From JBMNCQ01 sp049366715 (lineage in GTDB: Bacteria > Bacillota > Peptococcia > Peptococcales > BICA1-8): a DNA stretch of 39,076 nt. Shown piece by piece: positions 24,704-33,035 of this stretch. The DNA lies in assembly GCA_049366715.1 (NCBI GenBank), contig JBMNCQ010000091.1, positions 1-39,076 of the forward strand. The letters run 5' to 3'. The notes under the pieces were generated by a model. That model did not search any database. It saw only the letters and a list, made by a program, of their open reading frames with translations, and was not told where the DNA came from. The position numbers were made by a program, and so were the translations under genes. The first letter of the stretch is position 1. Every line of letters begins with the position of its first letter.

Positions 24704-24738
24704 TTATATAAATCTCTAAAAAGAGAGGAGCGGATTTT

Positions 24739-25023
24739 TTGCCTGATCAAAACAGTATTTTTAAAGCTTTATCTGATCCCAATCGCCGCAAGATTCTCCA
24801 GCTCTTAAAAAACAGAGATTTAACTGCCGGAGAAATCGCTGATTTTTTTAATATTTCCAAACCCAGTATCAGTCATCATCTAAATCTTTTAAAACAGGCC
24901 CATTTGGTATTAGATGAACGACAGGGGCAAAATATTTATTACTCCCTAAATACTACCGTATTTCAGGAAGTATTAAGTTTTTTTCTGAATTTCATTGAAA
25001 AAAAGGAGGATGAAAAATGCTGA
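24739..25023 (+). CDS. sdpR: ArsR/SdpR-family winged-helix repressor
   Basis: 94 residues, a complete ArsR-type winged helix: FKALSDPNRRKILQLLKNRD, the recognition helix ISKPSISHHLNLLKQAHLV, and the wing DERQGQNIYYSLN. It lacks the metal-binding cysteines of ArsR/SmtB, which fits the SdpR group (autorepressor of sdpRI). TTG start with GGAG 9 bases upstream. The next gene, an SdpI homologue, overlaps by 7 bases, so the two are coupled. In Bacillus, SdpI sequesters SdpR at the membrane when toxin SdpC is present. Confidence 0.85.
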   Translation: MPDQNSIFKALSDPNRRKILQLLKNRDLTAGEIADFFNISKPSISHHLNLLKQAHLVLDERQGQNIYYSLNTTVFQEVLSFFLNFIEKKEDEKC

Positions 25024-25688
25024 AAGGATTTTTTAAAGAGGAGTGGCCTTTTTTAATATTATTATTGATTCCTTTAGTGGCAGCTATTATTATTTATCCA
25101 TATATGCCTGAGCAAGTTCCGACTCACTGGAACATAAAAGGTGAAATTGACCAATACAGTTCTCGTGAGTTCGGCACCTTCTTTTTACCGGTGCTGAATA
25201 TCGGGTTATATGTTTTATTCTTTATTACTCCTTATATTGATCCCAAGAAAAGAAACTATCATAAATTTTACAGTTCTTTTAAATTTTTGAGATTTACAAT
25301 CCATATTTTCTTTATTCTCATATTCAGCCTAATCACAATTGCTGCTCTGGGCTATTCTGTGGACATCGGCCTCTGGGTTTCGGCTGCCGTAGCCCTGCTC
25401 TTTATTTTCCTGGGGAATGTGCTGAGCCGGGTCAGACATAATTATTTCATTGGTTTTAGATTTCCTTGGACTCTGGCCAATGAAGAGGTCTGGAGAAAGA
25501 CCCATCTGCTGGGTTCAAAATTAATGGTAGCCGGAGGCTTACTTGCTTTGGGGGGTGTCTTTCTGGCCGAGAATAATTTAAGGTTCATGATCGTGCTGGC
25601 CGGTTTACTTCTCCCTTCCTTAGTAACGTTTATTTATTCCTATCTCTTATATACTAAGCTGAATAATGATTCTCCCCAGGAACGGTAG
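25017..25688 (+). CDS. sdpI: SdpI-like membrane immunity protein with DUF1648 domain
   Basis: 223 residues with about six membrane segments. The N-terminal part is DUF1648 (YMPEQVPTHWNIKGEIDQYS). The C-terminal part is the SdpI domain with VRHNYFIGFRFPWTLANEEV and WRKTHLLGSKLMVAGG. SdpI protects Bacillus from the SdpC toxin and also relays its presence to SdpR. It overlaps the repressor gene by 7 bases. No sdpC-like toxin gene is seen in the window, so its role may be resistance to toxins of other cells or another envelope stress. Confidence 0.88.
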   Translation: MLKGFFKEEWPFLILLLIPLVAAIIIYPYMPEQVPTHWNIKGEIDQYSSREFGTFFLPVLNIGLYVLFFITPYIDPKKRNYHKFYSSFKFLRFTIHIFFILIFSLITIAALGYSVDIGLWVSAAVALLFIFLGNVLSRVRHNYFIGFRFPWTLANEEVWRKTHLLGSKLMVAGGLLALGGVFLAENNLRFMIVLAGLLLPSLVTFIYSYLLYTKLNNDSPQER

Positions 25689-25751
25689 CCGACCTGCTTC
25701 ACCGATATTACCCGGTTCTTAAAATAAAAACCTTTTAGGGAGGCTTAATCC

Positions 25752-25973
25752 ATGCTTAAAAATATGGCGTTATTTTCATTTATTGCAGCCATCATCTGTT
25801 ATGTCCCGATAATTTTTCTGCCTTTTTTCGGCACTGGAGCATGGACATGGCATTTAACCAGAATTGCTCTGGGACTATTTGCCGTTGGTGTTGTTACAGG
25901 ATTGATCCACGTAATTGCTGAGCGCAGGGAAGAGAAGCAAAAAGAAGACTGGGATAAAATGAAGGACTACTAA
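25752..25973 (+). CDS. Small two-helix membrane protein, uncharacterised
   Basis: 73 residues: two hydrophobic segments (about 4-26 and 34-55) followed by a charged tail (ERREEKQKEDWDKMKDY). I do not recognise a family. ATG with an AGGGAGG site upstream. It follows sdpI by 63 bases on the same strand with no terminator between, so it may belong to the sdpRI unit, where a small membrane partner would be plausible but is unproven. Confidence 0.7.
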   Translation: MLKNMALFSFIAAIICYVPIIFLPFFGTGAWTWHLTRIALGLFAVGVVTGLIHVIAERREEKQKEDWDKMKDY

Positions 25974-26036
25974 ATTTAGTAGCGGCAGGGGAATCTAGTA
26001 AGTAAAGAAAGCAGAAGAATTTTTAAGAAGAACCGG

Positions 26037-26115
26037 CTGTGAGACAAAAGAGAGGCTGTTAATGATTAACAATTTATCGTTAATCCCCGGTAGGGGATTA
26101 GCAAACCATTCACAG
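26037..26115 (+). promoter_or_regulatory. Folded 5' leader of the YbjQ-family gene
   Basis: An outer stem CTGTGAG/TTCACAG (26037-26043 with 26109-26115) can enclose two hairpins, GTTAA-TGA-TTAAC (26058-26070) and a perfect 8-bp TAATCCCC-GGTA-GGGGATTA (26081-26100). Together they make a three-way junction ending 1-2 bases before the GGGGAGGG ribosome binding site. No T-run follows, so it is not an ordinary terminator. No known riboswitch consensus was recognised. Confidence 0.45.
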
Positions 26116-26128
26116 GGGAGGGTTTTTG

Positions 26129-26443
26129 ATGATTTTGGTTAATACGGAAACAATACCGGGCAGGGAAATTCTTGAAGTAGTCGGTCTGGTTAAAGGAAGT
26201 ACGATTAGAGCCAAACATGTAGGCAAAGATATCTTAAGCGGTTTAAAACATTTAGTTGGCGGTGAATTAACAGAATATGAAGAGATGCTGAGGGAAGCAA
26301 GGCAAATTGCCGTTAACAGGATGGCCGAAGAAGCAGAAGCTAAAGGAGCAGGGGCGGTTGTAAATATCCGCTTTACCAGTGCGTCTATCAGCCAGGGAGC
26401 AGCAGAAGTGCTTGTCTATGGTACTGCCGTAAAGATTAAATGA
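26129..26443 (+). CDS. YbjQ/UPF0145 (DUF74) family protein
   Basis: 104 residues matching the YbjQ family along its length: IPGREILEVVGLVKGSTIRA at the start, then HVGKDILSGLKHLVGGELTEY, LREARQIAVNRMAEEAEAKG and VVNIRFTSA. Structures show a pentameric/decameric small beta-alpha protein; function is not established, though some are labelled heavy-metal binding. ATG at 26129 is preferred to the preceding TTG because it is 6 bases from the GGGGAGGG site. It ends in a strong terminator and has a folded leader. Confidence 0.9.
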   Translation: MILVNTETIPGREILEVVGLVKGSTIRAKHVGKDILSGLKHLVGGELTEYEEMLREARQIAVNRMAEEAEAKGAGAVVNIRFTSASISQGAAEVLVYGTAVKIK

Positions 26444-26468
26444 ACATTTTAATGACTGGATAAACAAC

Positions 26469-26500
26469 AAAAAACGGGCTCCTCACTAAGCCCGTTTTTT
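26469..26500 (+). terminator. Intrinsic terminator of the YbjQ-family gene
   Basis: AAAAAACGGGCT-CCTCACTA-AGCCCGTTTTTT, a 12-bp stem ending in six T, 26 bases after the stop codon. Confidence 0.92.
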
Positions 26501-26542
26501 AATATCTCTGTCCCCAAGAAAAAACTTATTTATAGTATTTTG

Positions 26543-26572
26543 TTACATTTTTTCAGTATTTTTATGTATAAT
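26543..26572 (+). promoter_or_regulatory. Possible SigA promoter of helD
   Basis: TTACAT (26543-26548), 18-base spacer, perfect -10 TATAAT (26567-26572). About 105 bases of AT-rich leader follow before the ATG; no structure was seen in it. Confidence 0.5.
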
Positions 26573-26681
26573 AGTAGATATAGACACAAATAACCCATAT
26601 TTACTGTTTCTCATAATCATTATACCACAAAACACCGATAAATATCAATATTTTTTTAAATTTTTCGGGGAGAGTGATCCA

Positions 26682-28907
26682 ATGGGCGGCTATGAACAAG
26701 AGCTAGCGGAAGAAAAGGAGTATTTAGCGAAGATACTCACCTTTATCAAAAATGAGTTTCTTAATGAAACAAAAAATTTATCCTCCATCAAAAAGAATCT
26801 GCTCGCAGCCAGAAAGGAAATGTGGGAGAATACCGGCCATACCAGCAATGACTTTACCAGGCTTACCGAGATGAACCAATATCTTAACGAAGTTAATCTG
26901 CAAACCGGAAACTATCAAAATAAATCCCTCCGGGTGGAAAAATACAAAAAAATCCTTGACTCTCCTTACTTCGGCAGGTTTGATTTCTGCGAAAATAATT
27001 CCGACCGTATTGAACGGATATACATTGGATTAACAAATATCATGGAACCGGATTTTGCTAACATTCATGTCTATGATTGGCGGGCACCTATTTCCAGCAT
27101 TTTTTACCGTTATGAGCTGGGAAAAGCGGAATATAGCACACCGGCAGGTATTTCCCGGGGAGATGTCCGTTTAAAACGGCAGTACCAGATCTCCAAATCA
27201 CAGCTTGAATACTTTTTCGATTGCAGCGTTATGATAACCGATGAAATTTTGCAAAACATTTTAAGCCGCAATACTTCCCCGAAAATGAGGAAAATAGTAG
27301 AAACTATTCAAAAAGAGCAGGACCTGATCATTAGAGATACGGAAAATGATTTATTAATTATCCAGGGCGTAGCCGGCAGCGGGAAAACTTCGATCGCCCT
27401 GCACCGGATTGCTTACTTAATGTATCACGGTCTGGGTTCAAATATTGCCGCTAACCACTTTATGATCATCTCCCCCAATAAAGTTTTCAGCAAATATATT
27501 GCTCATGTGCTGCCTGAATTGGGGGAAGAGAATGTGCCCCAGACAACGTTTGACGACTTAATTTCCCTCTTATTAAATAACCGTTTTTCTCCAGAAACCA
27601 AGCTGACCAATCTGGAAAAATTAATTAATGCCCGGGACGATATTCAAAAAGACCTGACAGAAAGTCTGCAATTTAAAGGCTCCTCTGCATTTATAGAAAT
27701 AATGGACAGATTTATCACTTATTATCAGCATCATTTGCTTGATTTCCAGGATATATATTTTAATGGCAAGATCTTAGAAACGAGACAACTGCTGAAAAAC
27801 CGTTTTTTAAACAACAGCGGGGAAATTCCCATCGCCAAACAGCTGCAGAGAATGGAAAAAATGATTATCGAAAAATTACAGCCTTTACGAAGGGAAAGAC
27901 TGGCAAAAATCCAGCAAATCGTGCAAAAAAGCGAGGGACACGACCTGGAAATAAAGTCCTTCAGCAGATTATTATCCATAAAAGAAGCCACAGCATTTTT
28001 AAAAACTTTGCATAAATTTACGCAAATAGACTACTGGCAAATGTACAAAGATCTTTTTAACAACCGGCAGCTTTTTTTTAACCTGGCAGAGGGACTGCCC
28101 CTGCCCGGCAATATCAGAAAAATAATATCCGACACTAAGGAAAGATTGGCACAAGATCTGGTTTTATATGAAGATTCGGCCCCTCTCTTATACATGAAGC
28201 TCAAAGTAGAAGGCTGTAGGGAATACCGGCAGATAAAACATGTGATTATCGATGAGGCCCAGGATTATGCACCACTGGATTACCGGCTTTTTAAACTGGC
28301 ATTTAAAGATGCTGCCTATACCGTACTGGGGGATACGGACCAAACCGTGCATAGAGATACCAAGGAGAAATTTTATCATGAAGCGGCAAAAATTCTTGAA
28401 AAAGAAAAAGTCCTGCATTTATCTTTAAACAAAGGCTACCGGTCCACCTATGAACTAAGCACTTTTGCCCGGAAATTGTCAGATTCAGAAGAAACGGTCA
28501 TTCCATTTGACCGCCACGGCTCCAAACCACGGATAGTATTTAAAGCTACCCTCGCCTTAATCAATCAGAGTATTACCCGGGACATTGCCCGCAATCTCCG
28601 GAAAGGCTATCAATCCATTGCCATTATATGCAAAACTCAAAAAGAAGCCCGGAAAGCTTATGACCAGTTAAAAGATTTAACAAACCTCAGCCTTCTCAAT
28701 CCTCAGGAAGAGCTGACGGGCCGGGAGGTTGTGATTATCCCCTCTTACCTGGCAAAGGGGCTGGAATTTGACGTAGTGATTGTCTATGACGTGAATAAGG
28801 ATAACTACCGGAGCCGGCTCGACAGGAAGCTTTTATATATCATCTGCACCAGAGCCCTGCACCGGCTGATAATCTACCATACCCAGGAAAAATCAACCTT
28901 TTTATGA
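26682..28907 (+). CDS. helD: HelD-like UvrD/SF1 helicase, RNA polymerase recycling factor
   Basis: 741 residues. It starts with a long charged helical coiled coil (about 1-90), the arm that enters the RNA polymerase secondary channel in HelD. Then come the HelD-specific YFGRFDF (96-102) and HVYDWRAPISSIFY segment (129-142), Walker A GVAGSGKTSIALHRIAYL (229 on), DEAQDY for Walker B (about 523), and the C-terminal motifs AKGLEFDVVIVYD and YIICTRALHRL. HelD removes stalled RNA polymerase from DNA. ATG with GGGGAG 9 bases upstream. Monocistronic, plus strand, converging on an ABC ATPase gene. Confidence 0.9.
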   Translation: MGGYEQELAEEKEYLAKILTFIKNEFLNETKNLSSIKKNLLAARKEMWENTGHTSNDFTRLTEMNQYLNEVNLQTGNYQNKSLRVEKYKKILDSPYFGRFDFCENNSDRIERIYIGLTNIMEPDFANIHVYDWRAPISSIFYRYELGKAEYSTPAGISRGDVRLKRQYQISKSQLEYFFDCSVMITDEILQNILSRNTSPKMRKIVETIQKEQDLIIRDTENDLLIIQGVAGSGKTSIALHRIAYLMYHGLGSNIAANHFMIISPNKVFSKYIAHVLPELGEENVPQTTFDDLISLLLNNRFSPETKLTNLEKLINARDDIQKDLTESLQFKGSSAFIEIMDRFITYYQHHLLDFQDIYFNGKILETRQLLKNRFLNNSGEIPIAKQLQRMEKMIIEKLQPLRRERLAKIQQIVQKSEGHDLEIKSFSRLLSIKEATAFLKTLHKFTQIDYWQMYKDLFNNRQLFFNLAEGLPLPGNIRKIISDTKERLAQDLVLYEDSAPLLYMKLKVEGCREYRQIKHVIIDEAQDYAPLDYRLFKLAFKDAAYTVLGDTDQTVHRDTKEKFYHEAAKILEKEKVLHLSLNKGYRSTYELSTFARKLSDSEETVIPFDRHGSKPRIVFKATLALINQSITRDIARNLRKGYQSIAIICKTQKEARKAYDQLKDLTNLSLLNPQEELTGREVVIIPSYLAKGLEFDVVIVYDVNKDNYRSRLDRKLLYIICTRALHRLIIYHTQEKSTFL

Positions 28908-28991
28908 AACGGACAAGACAAGGGGAGATTGCTCATCGTACCGTCCTGCAATGATACGGTAAGAGCGGGCCCGGGAATTTTTAAAACCTGC

Positions 28992-29009
28992 CCGCTGATT
29001 TAGCGGACT
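28992..29009 (+). terminator. Weak terminator between helD and the ABC ATPase gene
   Basis: CCGCT-GATTT-AGCGG followed by ACTTTT on the plus strand, within a region that also has a larger stem AGCGGGC/GCCCGCT (28964-28970 with 28990-28996). These probably end the convergent helD and ATPase transcripts, but the T-runs are short. Confidence 0.45.
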
Positions 29010-29010
29010 T

Positions 29011-29811
29011 TTATAAAGCGGCTTGGGAAAGTCCTTCGGTTGCCATGCGCAGGACAGGCCGCTCATTTTCCCAGGATAATTCAATGGGGACACCGAAAAA
29101 GTCCTTTAAATTCCTTGCAGTTAAGATATGCTTTTTTTTACCCGCTGAGTGGATTTGCCCATCCTTTAAGAGCAGCACATTCTTAAAAACCGGCAATATT
29201 TCGTCAGTATGATGGGTAACATAAATTAACGCAGGAGCTTGTTGCCCTTCGGCTAATAATTGCACCGTACTTAATAACCGTTCCTTTGCTAATATATCCA
29301 GCCCCGTGCAGGGTTCATCCAATATCAAAAGCTCCGGGGAACTGATCAGGGACCTGGCAATCATTACTTTCTGTTTCTCCCCCTGGGACAAAGACCTATA
29401 TGGTCTATGCTGCAAAGGAGTACATCCCAGCCCGGCCAGTAATTTTTGGGCTGCAGCGATATCTGCCGGGGAAGGGGTATCGACAAGGCCGATGGTTGCA
29501 AATTTTCCACTGAGAACAATTTCCAGAGCAGTTTCGTTCAGATATAGATCTTCCTGCAATGAAGAACTAACCCAGCCAATAGACCTTCTTAATTCTCTCA
29601 GATCAGATTTGCCGAAGATATTCCCCAGTACATTAACCTTTCCTGATGACGGAAAGATATAACCGTTGACTATATTCAATAGGGTAGTTTTACCTGATCC
29701 GTTCAGGCCCAAAACTGCCCAATTTTCGCCCTGCTTAACTTCCCAGTTAATATTCTGCAGCACCCACTTGTTTTCTCTTTTCCAGGATACATTCTCCATT
29801 CCTATTATCAT
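29011..29811 (-). CDS. ABC ATP-binding protein of the YlmA/ModF type
   Basis: 266 residues with Walker A VLGLNGSGKTTLLNIVNGY, signature SLSQGEKQKVMIARSL, Walker B LLILDEPCTGLDILAKE and switch histidines in YVTHHTDEILPVF. The double-His switch and the PCTGLD sequence are typical of the YlmA/ModF/PhrA group, ABC ATPases encoded without a membrane partner. Function is unclear; some are linked to molybdate or repair only by name. ATG with AAGGAGG 6 bases upstream. An inverted repeat TGTTA-TTATA-TAACA lies within its AT-rich promoter region. Confidence 0.85.
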   Translation of the reverse strand: MIIGMENVSWKRENKWVLQNINWEVKQGENWAVLGLNGSGKTTLLNIVNGYIFPSSGKVNVLGNIFGKSDLRELRRSIGWVSSSLQEDLYLNETALEIVLSGKFATIGLVDTPSPADIAAAQKLLAGLGCTPLQHRPYRSLSQGEKQKVMIARSLISSPELLILDEPCTGLDILAKERLLSTVQLLAEGQQAPALIYVTHHTDEILPVFKNVLLLKDGQIHSAGKKKHILTARNLKDFFGVPIELSWENERPVLRMATEGLSQAAL

Positions 29812-29934
29812 GACGGGCCTCCTTGTTTATAACACCTTCTGCTCTTGTTTGTTATTATATAACACATATTGTAACATATTTTAATCTTCTAAATTAATTT
29901 TTTCATTTATTTTACTTAACTTTTTTTCTTTTGT

Positions 29935-29962
29935 AAAAGGCCCCGCCAAATATGGCGAGGCC
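29935..29962 (-). terminator. Intrinsic terminator of the dsr-type operon
   Basis: Minus strand GGCCTCGCC-ATATTT-GGCGGGGCC (one mismatch-tolerant G-U pair) followed by TTTT, about 50 bases after the dsrM stop codon. Confidence 0.85.
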
Positions 29963-30011
29963 TGCTGGTTTTATATAGTTCACCTTACTGCAAATATTAA
30001 ATACCCTTTAT

Positions 30012-31037
30012 TTATTCTTGCGCAGCTGCCGCTTCCTCTTCCGAAGTCTCCCTTTCTAAAGGAAGACCTGCCGCCCGCATTTTATCTCTATATTCATCTT
30101 CATACTCAGCATAAGTATGCACCTCTACAGGATAATTCCAGGGATTTATATGACGGACCGCCCTGTTATTGTTCGCCATGTTTCTGGTTGGGCTTAAGAA
30201 AATTGCTCCCATGTGCATCAACTTACTGAAGGGGAAATAAATAAGCAATGAAGACACCAAAAATAGATGAATATAAAACCAAATGCTGATTCCTTCAGGA
30301 ATAACCGGACTAAAGGTAAACAATCCGACAGCAAGTTCTTTAATTGCAACTACATCAACTCTTGCAAAATATCTCATCAAAATTCCGGAGAGAGCTATGC
30401 CCATTATTGTGAAAAGCGGGAAATAATCCGCTGCCAGGGAAATATAGCGAATCTGGGGGATGAATACCCTCCGTAAAAACAGGAAGGTTACAGCTGCCAG
30501 TAAAAGCACCCCCGTAATATATACACTTTGTAAATCAACTAAAAAGAAACCATCCAATTTTTCGATTAATGTTACAAATCCGGGCACCGGATCTAAGAAA
30601 AATCTTAGATGCCTGATCACAACGATCAGAAAAGACCAGTGGAAAGCCAAACCTGCTAGCCATAACCATTTTTCCCACTGATAAACTAATCGATTACCGT
30701 CGGCATACTGAGCTTTGGTGTTTTTAAATAAAGACCGGAAAAATAACACTTCTAATGCCATTCGAGCCACAACGCCGGAAGCTGTATCAGGGTTTTCTAT
30801 CTTATTTTGTTTAATCCACGGCAGCGATTTCTGCTGACCAGAGGTCGTGGGAATTCGAAAGGGAACAGGAGCCTTAGCCCACTTTATTACTCGGAATACA
30901 AAACCAACGATAAAGGTCGCTATCGCCAAATAGGGTATAATTACACCAAAGAGGTAAGTTAACCCTAAAGCCTCTACCCCTAGGAAAACAGCCAAAATGA
31001 GCACTGCTACCACGAGTAAAGAAAAAATGAGACCCAT
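30012..31037 (-). CDS. dsrM: DsrM-like membrane cytochrome b subunit
   Basis: 341 residues and about six membrane segments, in the NarI/HdrE-like cytochrome b family. Candidate heme b ligands are the histidines in LAFHWSF, VIRHLRF, YIHLFLV and LMHMGAIF. A short N-terminal pair of helices precedes the NarI-like core, as in DsrM. DsrM exchanges electrons with menaquinone and passes them to or from DsrK. ATG at 31037 is preferred (GAGGG 7 bases away) over the TTG two codons upstream. It is the last gene of the operon, whereas in the classic dsrMKJOP order it is first. Confidence 0.9.
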   Translation of the reverse strand: MGLIFSLLVVAVLILAVFLGVEALGLTYLFGVIIPYLAIATFIVGFVFRVIKWAKAPVPFRIPTTSGQQKSLPWIKQNKIENPDTASGVVARMALEVLFFRSLFKNTKAQYADGNRLVYQWEKWLWLAGLAFHWSFLIVVIRHLRFFLDPVPGFVTLIEKLDGFFLVDLQSVYITGVLLLAAVTFLFLRRVFIPQIRYISLAADYFPLFTIMGIALSGILMRYFARVDVVAIKELAVGLFTFSPVIPEGISIWFYIHLFLVSSLLIYFPFSKLMHMGAIFLSPTRNMANNNRAVRHINPWNYPVEVHTYAEYEDEYRDKMRAAGLPLERETSEEEAAAAQE

Positions 31038-31063
31038 TAACAATCCCTCATTTCCTGTTTATT

Positions 31064-32263
31064 TTATGAGTGTTTAACCGTTTCTTGTGCTTTATAAAGT
31101 GGTATATCTGATTCTCGTTTCACTGATACCACAAGCTTATAGAAAAGACTTGCAATCATCAGACCGATAGACCAAATACCAACACTAATCATTACCTCAG
31201 GAATACCCGGAACATAGCTGATAATTTCCCCAAAGGCATTTTCCGATAAACCGCCTATTACAAAAGTCAATCCTTTTTCAATAAACATCGAGACAAACAC
31301 TGCAACACAAGCTATCATTAAAGTCTTCTCATTTTCCCTGCTTTTACGGGGAATCAGCAATACTAAAGCCAGCAGGGCCAAAGCTACAAATATCCACATA
31401 AAGGGTACAAATTGACTATGACCGTGGGCACCAACAAACAAGTATTGCAATGTGATCATGTGCCCGGGAACCTGACTGAAAAATGCTGTAAAAAACTCAA
31501 CAGCTACCATAAATAAGGAAATACACATCGCATAAGTTACAATTAAGGCTAACTTTTGGATGGCTTTTTTACCGGCGTCAAAGCCCGCATACTTACGCAG
31601 GATAAAACAGATTAAAATTAATAATGCCGGACCTGTAGCAAATGCAGATGCTAAGAATTTAGGAGCAATTAATGCAGTCAGCCAGTAATGCCTGCTGGGC
31701 AACCCGGAATATAGAAAAGCTGTAACCGTATGAATACTAACCGCCCAGGGAATAGAAATATAGATTAATATTTTGACCCATTTGGGAGGATTAACACCTT
31801 TACTCTCAGCTTCCAATACATTCCAGCCGATAAATATATTTAACAGCAAATAGCCGGTTAAAACTGAAGCATCCCAAAACATTGGCGAATTGGGGGTTGG
31901 GTGCAAAAACATGTTTAAAACACGCATCGGCATACCCATATCAACGATAATGAACAGCATACACATAATTACAGCCGCCACGGCCAGGAACTCCCCGACT
32001 ACCGTAATTCTTCCGAACTCCTTAACATTATGCAAGTAATAAGGCAATACCAGCATCACCGCCGAAGCAGCTACCCCGACAAAAAAGGTAAATTGACCGA
32101 TATACAGCCCCCAGGAAATATCCCTGCTCATTCCGGTCACAGTTAAACCTTGATTTAACTGATAGAGGTAGGAAGCAAAACCCACTCCTATAAGAACCAA
32201 CAAGGATAGCATCCAGAGCCAAAACTTTTTGTTACTTTCTTTGATATAAGCCTTTTCCAGCAT
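31064..32263 (-). CDS. dsrP: DsrP-like NrfD-family integral membrane subunit
   Basis: 399 residues with about ten membrane segments. NrfD/PsrC-family features: ISWGLYIGQFTFFVGVAASA near the N-terminus and a conserved loop DMGMPMRVLNMFLHPTPNSP. These proteins bind quinone in the membrane without heme (DsrP of some species may carry heme) and partner with an iron-sulfur protein such as DsrO. ATG at 32263 with an AGGGAGGGG site upstream. It lies 16 bases after dsrO and 26 before dsrM. Confidence 0.92.
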   Translation of the reverse strand: MLEKAYIKESNKKFWLWMLSLLVLIGVGFASYLYQLNQGLTVTGMSRDISWGLYIGQFTFFVGVAASAVMLVLPYYLHNVKEFGRITVVGEFLAVAAVIMCMLFIIVDMGMPMRVLNMFLHPTPNSPMFWDASVLTGYLLLNIFIGWNVLEAESKGVNPPKWVKILIYISIPWAVSIHTVTAFLYSGLPSRHYWLTALIAPKFLASAFATGPALLILICFILRKYAGFDAGKKAIQKLALIVTYAMCISLFMVAVEFFTAFFSQVPGHMITLQYLFVGAHGHSQFVPFMWIFVALALLALVLLIPRKSRENEKTLMIACVAVFVSMFIEKGLTFVIGGLSENAFGEIISYVPGIPEVMISVGIWSIGLMIASLFYKLVVSVKRESDIPLYKAQETVKHS

Positions 32264-32279
32264 GTGTCCTACCCCTCCC

Positions 32280-33035
32280 TTAAACGATATAAAATACTTT
32301 CGGTTCGGTTCCCAGACTGTATTTTCTTTGCAGCGTATTCTGAGAAGCCAATACTTTTCTAACCTCTGAATTAGGATCGTTCAAATCACCAAATAGCAAG
32401 CCGCCGTTTTGGCTGGCTTCCACACAAGCGGGAAGCAAACCCTCCGCTAACCTTTCCGTACAGAAATTACATTTTTCTACAACACCTTTAGTTCTCGTCG
32501 GGTACTGAGGATTAATTTCCTCTATATAAGGACGAGGCTCCCTAAAATTAAAGCTTCTGGCGCCATAAGGACATGCTGCCATACAGTAGCGGCATCCTAT
32601 GCAGCGGTGAAAATCCATCATGACAATTCCCTCATTGTTTTTAAAGGTTGCCTTAGTCGGACAGACTCTGACACAGGCAGGATTTTCACAATGATTGCAT
32701 AAAGCCAGGAACTTCTTATCGCTAATATTTGAATAATTATGGTTGATCGTAGGGAATAACCGGGCAAAAGAATCGGTCCACACCCATTTAACTTCTTCTT
32801 TCGCATTACCGATATCGGGAACATTATGGGTCTTATGGCAGGCACTTATACAAGCCTCCAGATCCGGCTCTAATTTTTTCATATCTATGACCATCGCCCA
32901 ATTCTTACCGCCGGCGGATTTTACATCAGCGCCATGACCGATACCGCTGGCCACAACATTTTTCAGGGGAAACAGTCCGAGCCCTAAAGTAAAAGCACCG
33001 CCTATTTTCAAGAAATTTCTTCTGTTTATACTCAT
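32280..33035 (-). CDS. dsrO: DsrO-like periplasmic-side ferredoxin subunit, Tat-exported
   Basis: 251 residues. A twin-arginine signal (SINRRNFLKIG, then a hydrophobic stretch) predicts export folded with its clusters. Cysteine groups: C113/C116/C121/C125, C145/C148/C151/C155 and C189/C192/C204. The region that would be the first cluster motif has only C62 and C66 (EACISACHKTHN), and the last motif ends in Ser208 where a Cys is usual. This suggests one cluster fewer than the four of DmsB-type proteins, in line with three reported for DsrO. The start overlaps the dsrJ stop by one base (TAATG), so translation is coupled. Confidence 0.92.
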   Translation of the reverse strand: MSINRRNFLKIGGAFTLGLGLFPLKNVVASGIGHGADVKSAGGKNWAMVIDMKKLEPDLEACISACHKTHNVPDIGNAKEEVKWVWTDSFARLFPTINHNYSNISDKKFLALCNHCENPACVRVCPTKATFKNNEGIVMMDFHRCIGCRYCMAACPYGARSFNFREPRPYIEEINPQYPTRTKGVVEKCNFCTERLAEGLLPACVEASQNGGLLFGDLNDPNSEVRKVLASQNTLQRKYSLGTEPKVFYIV

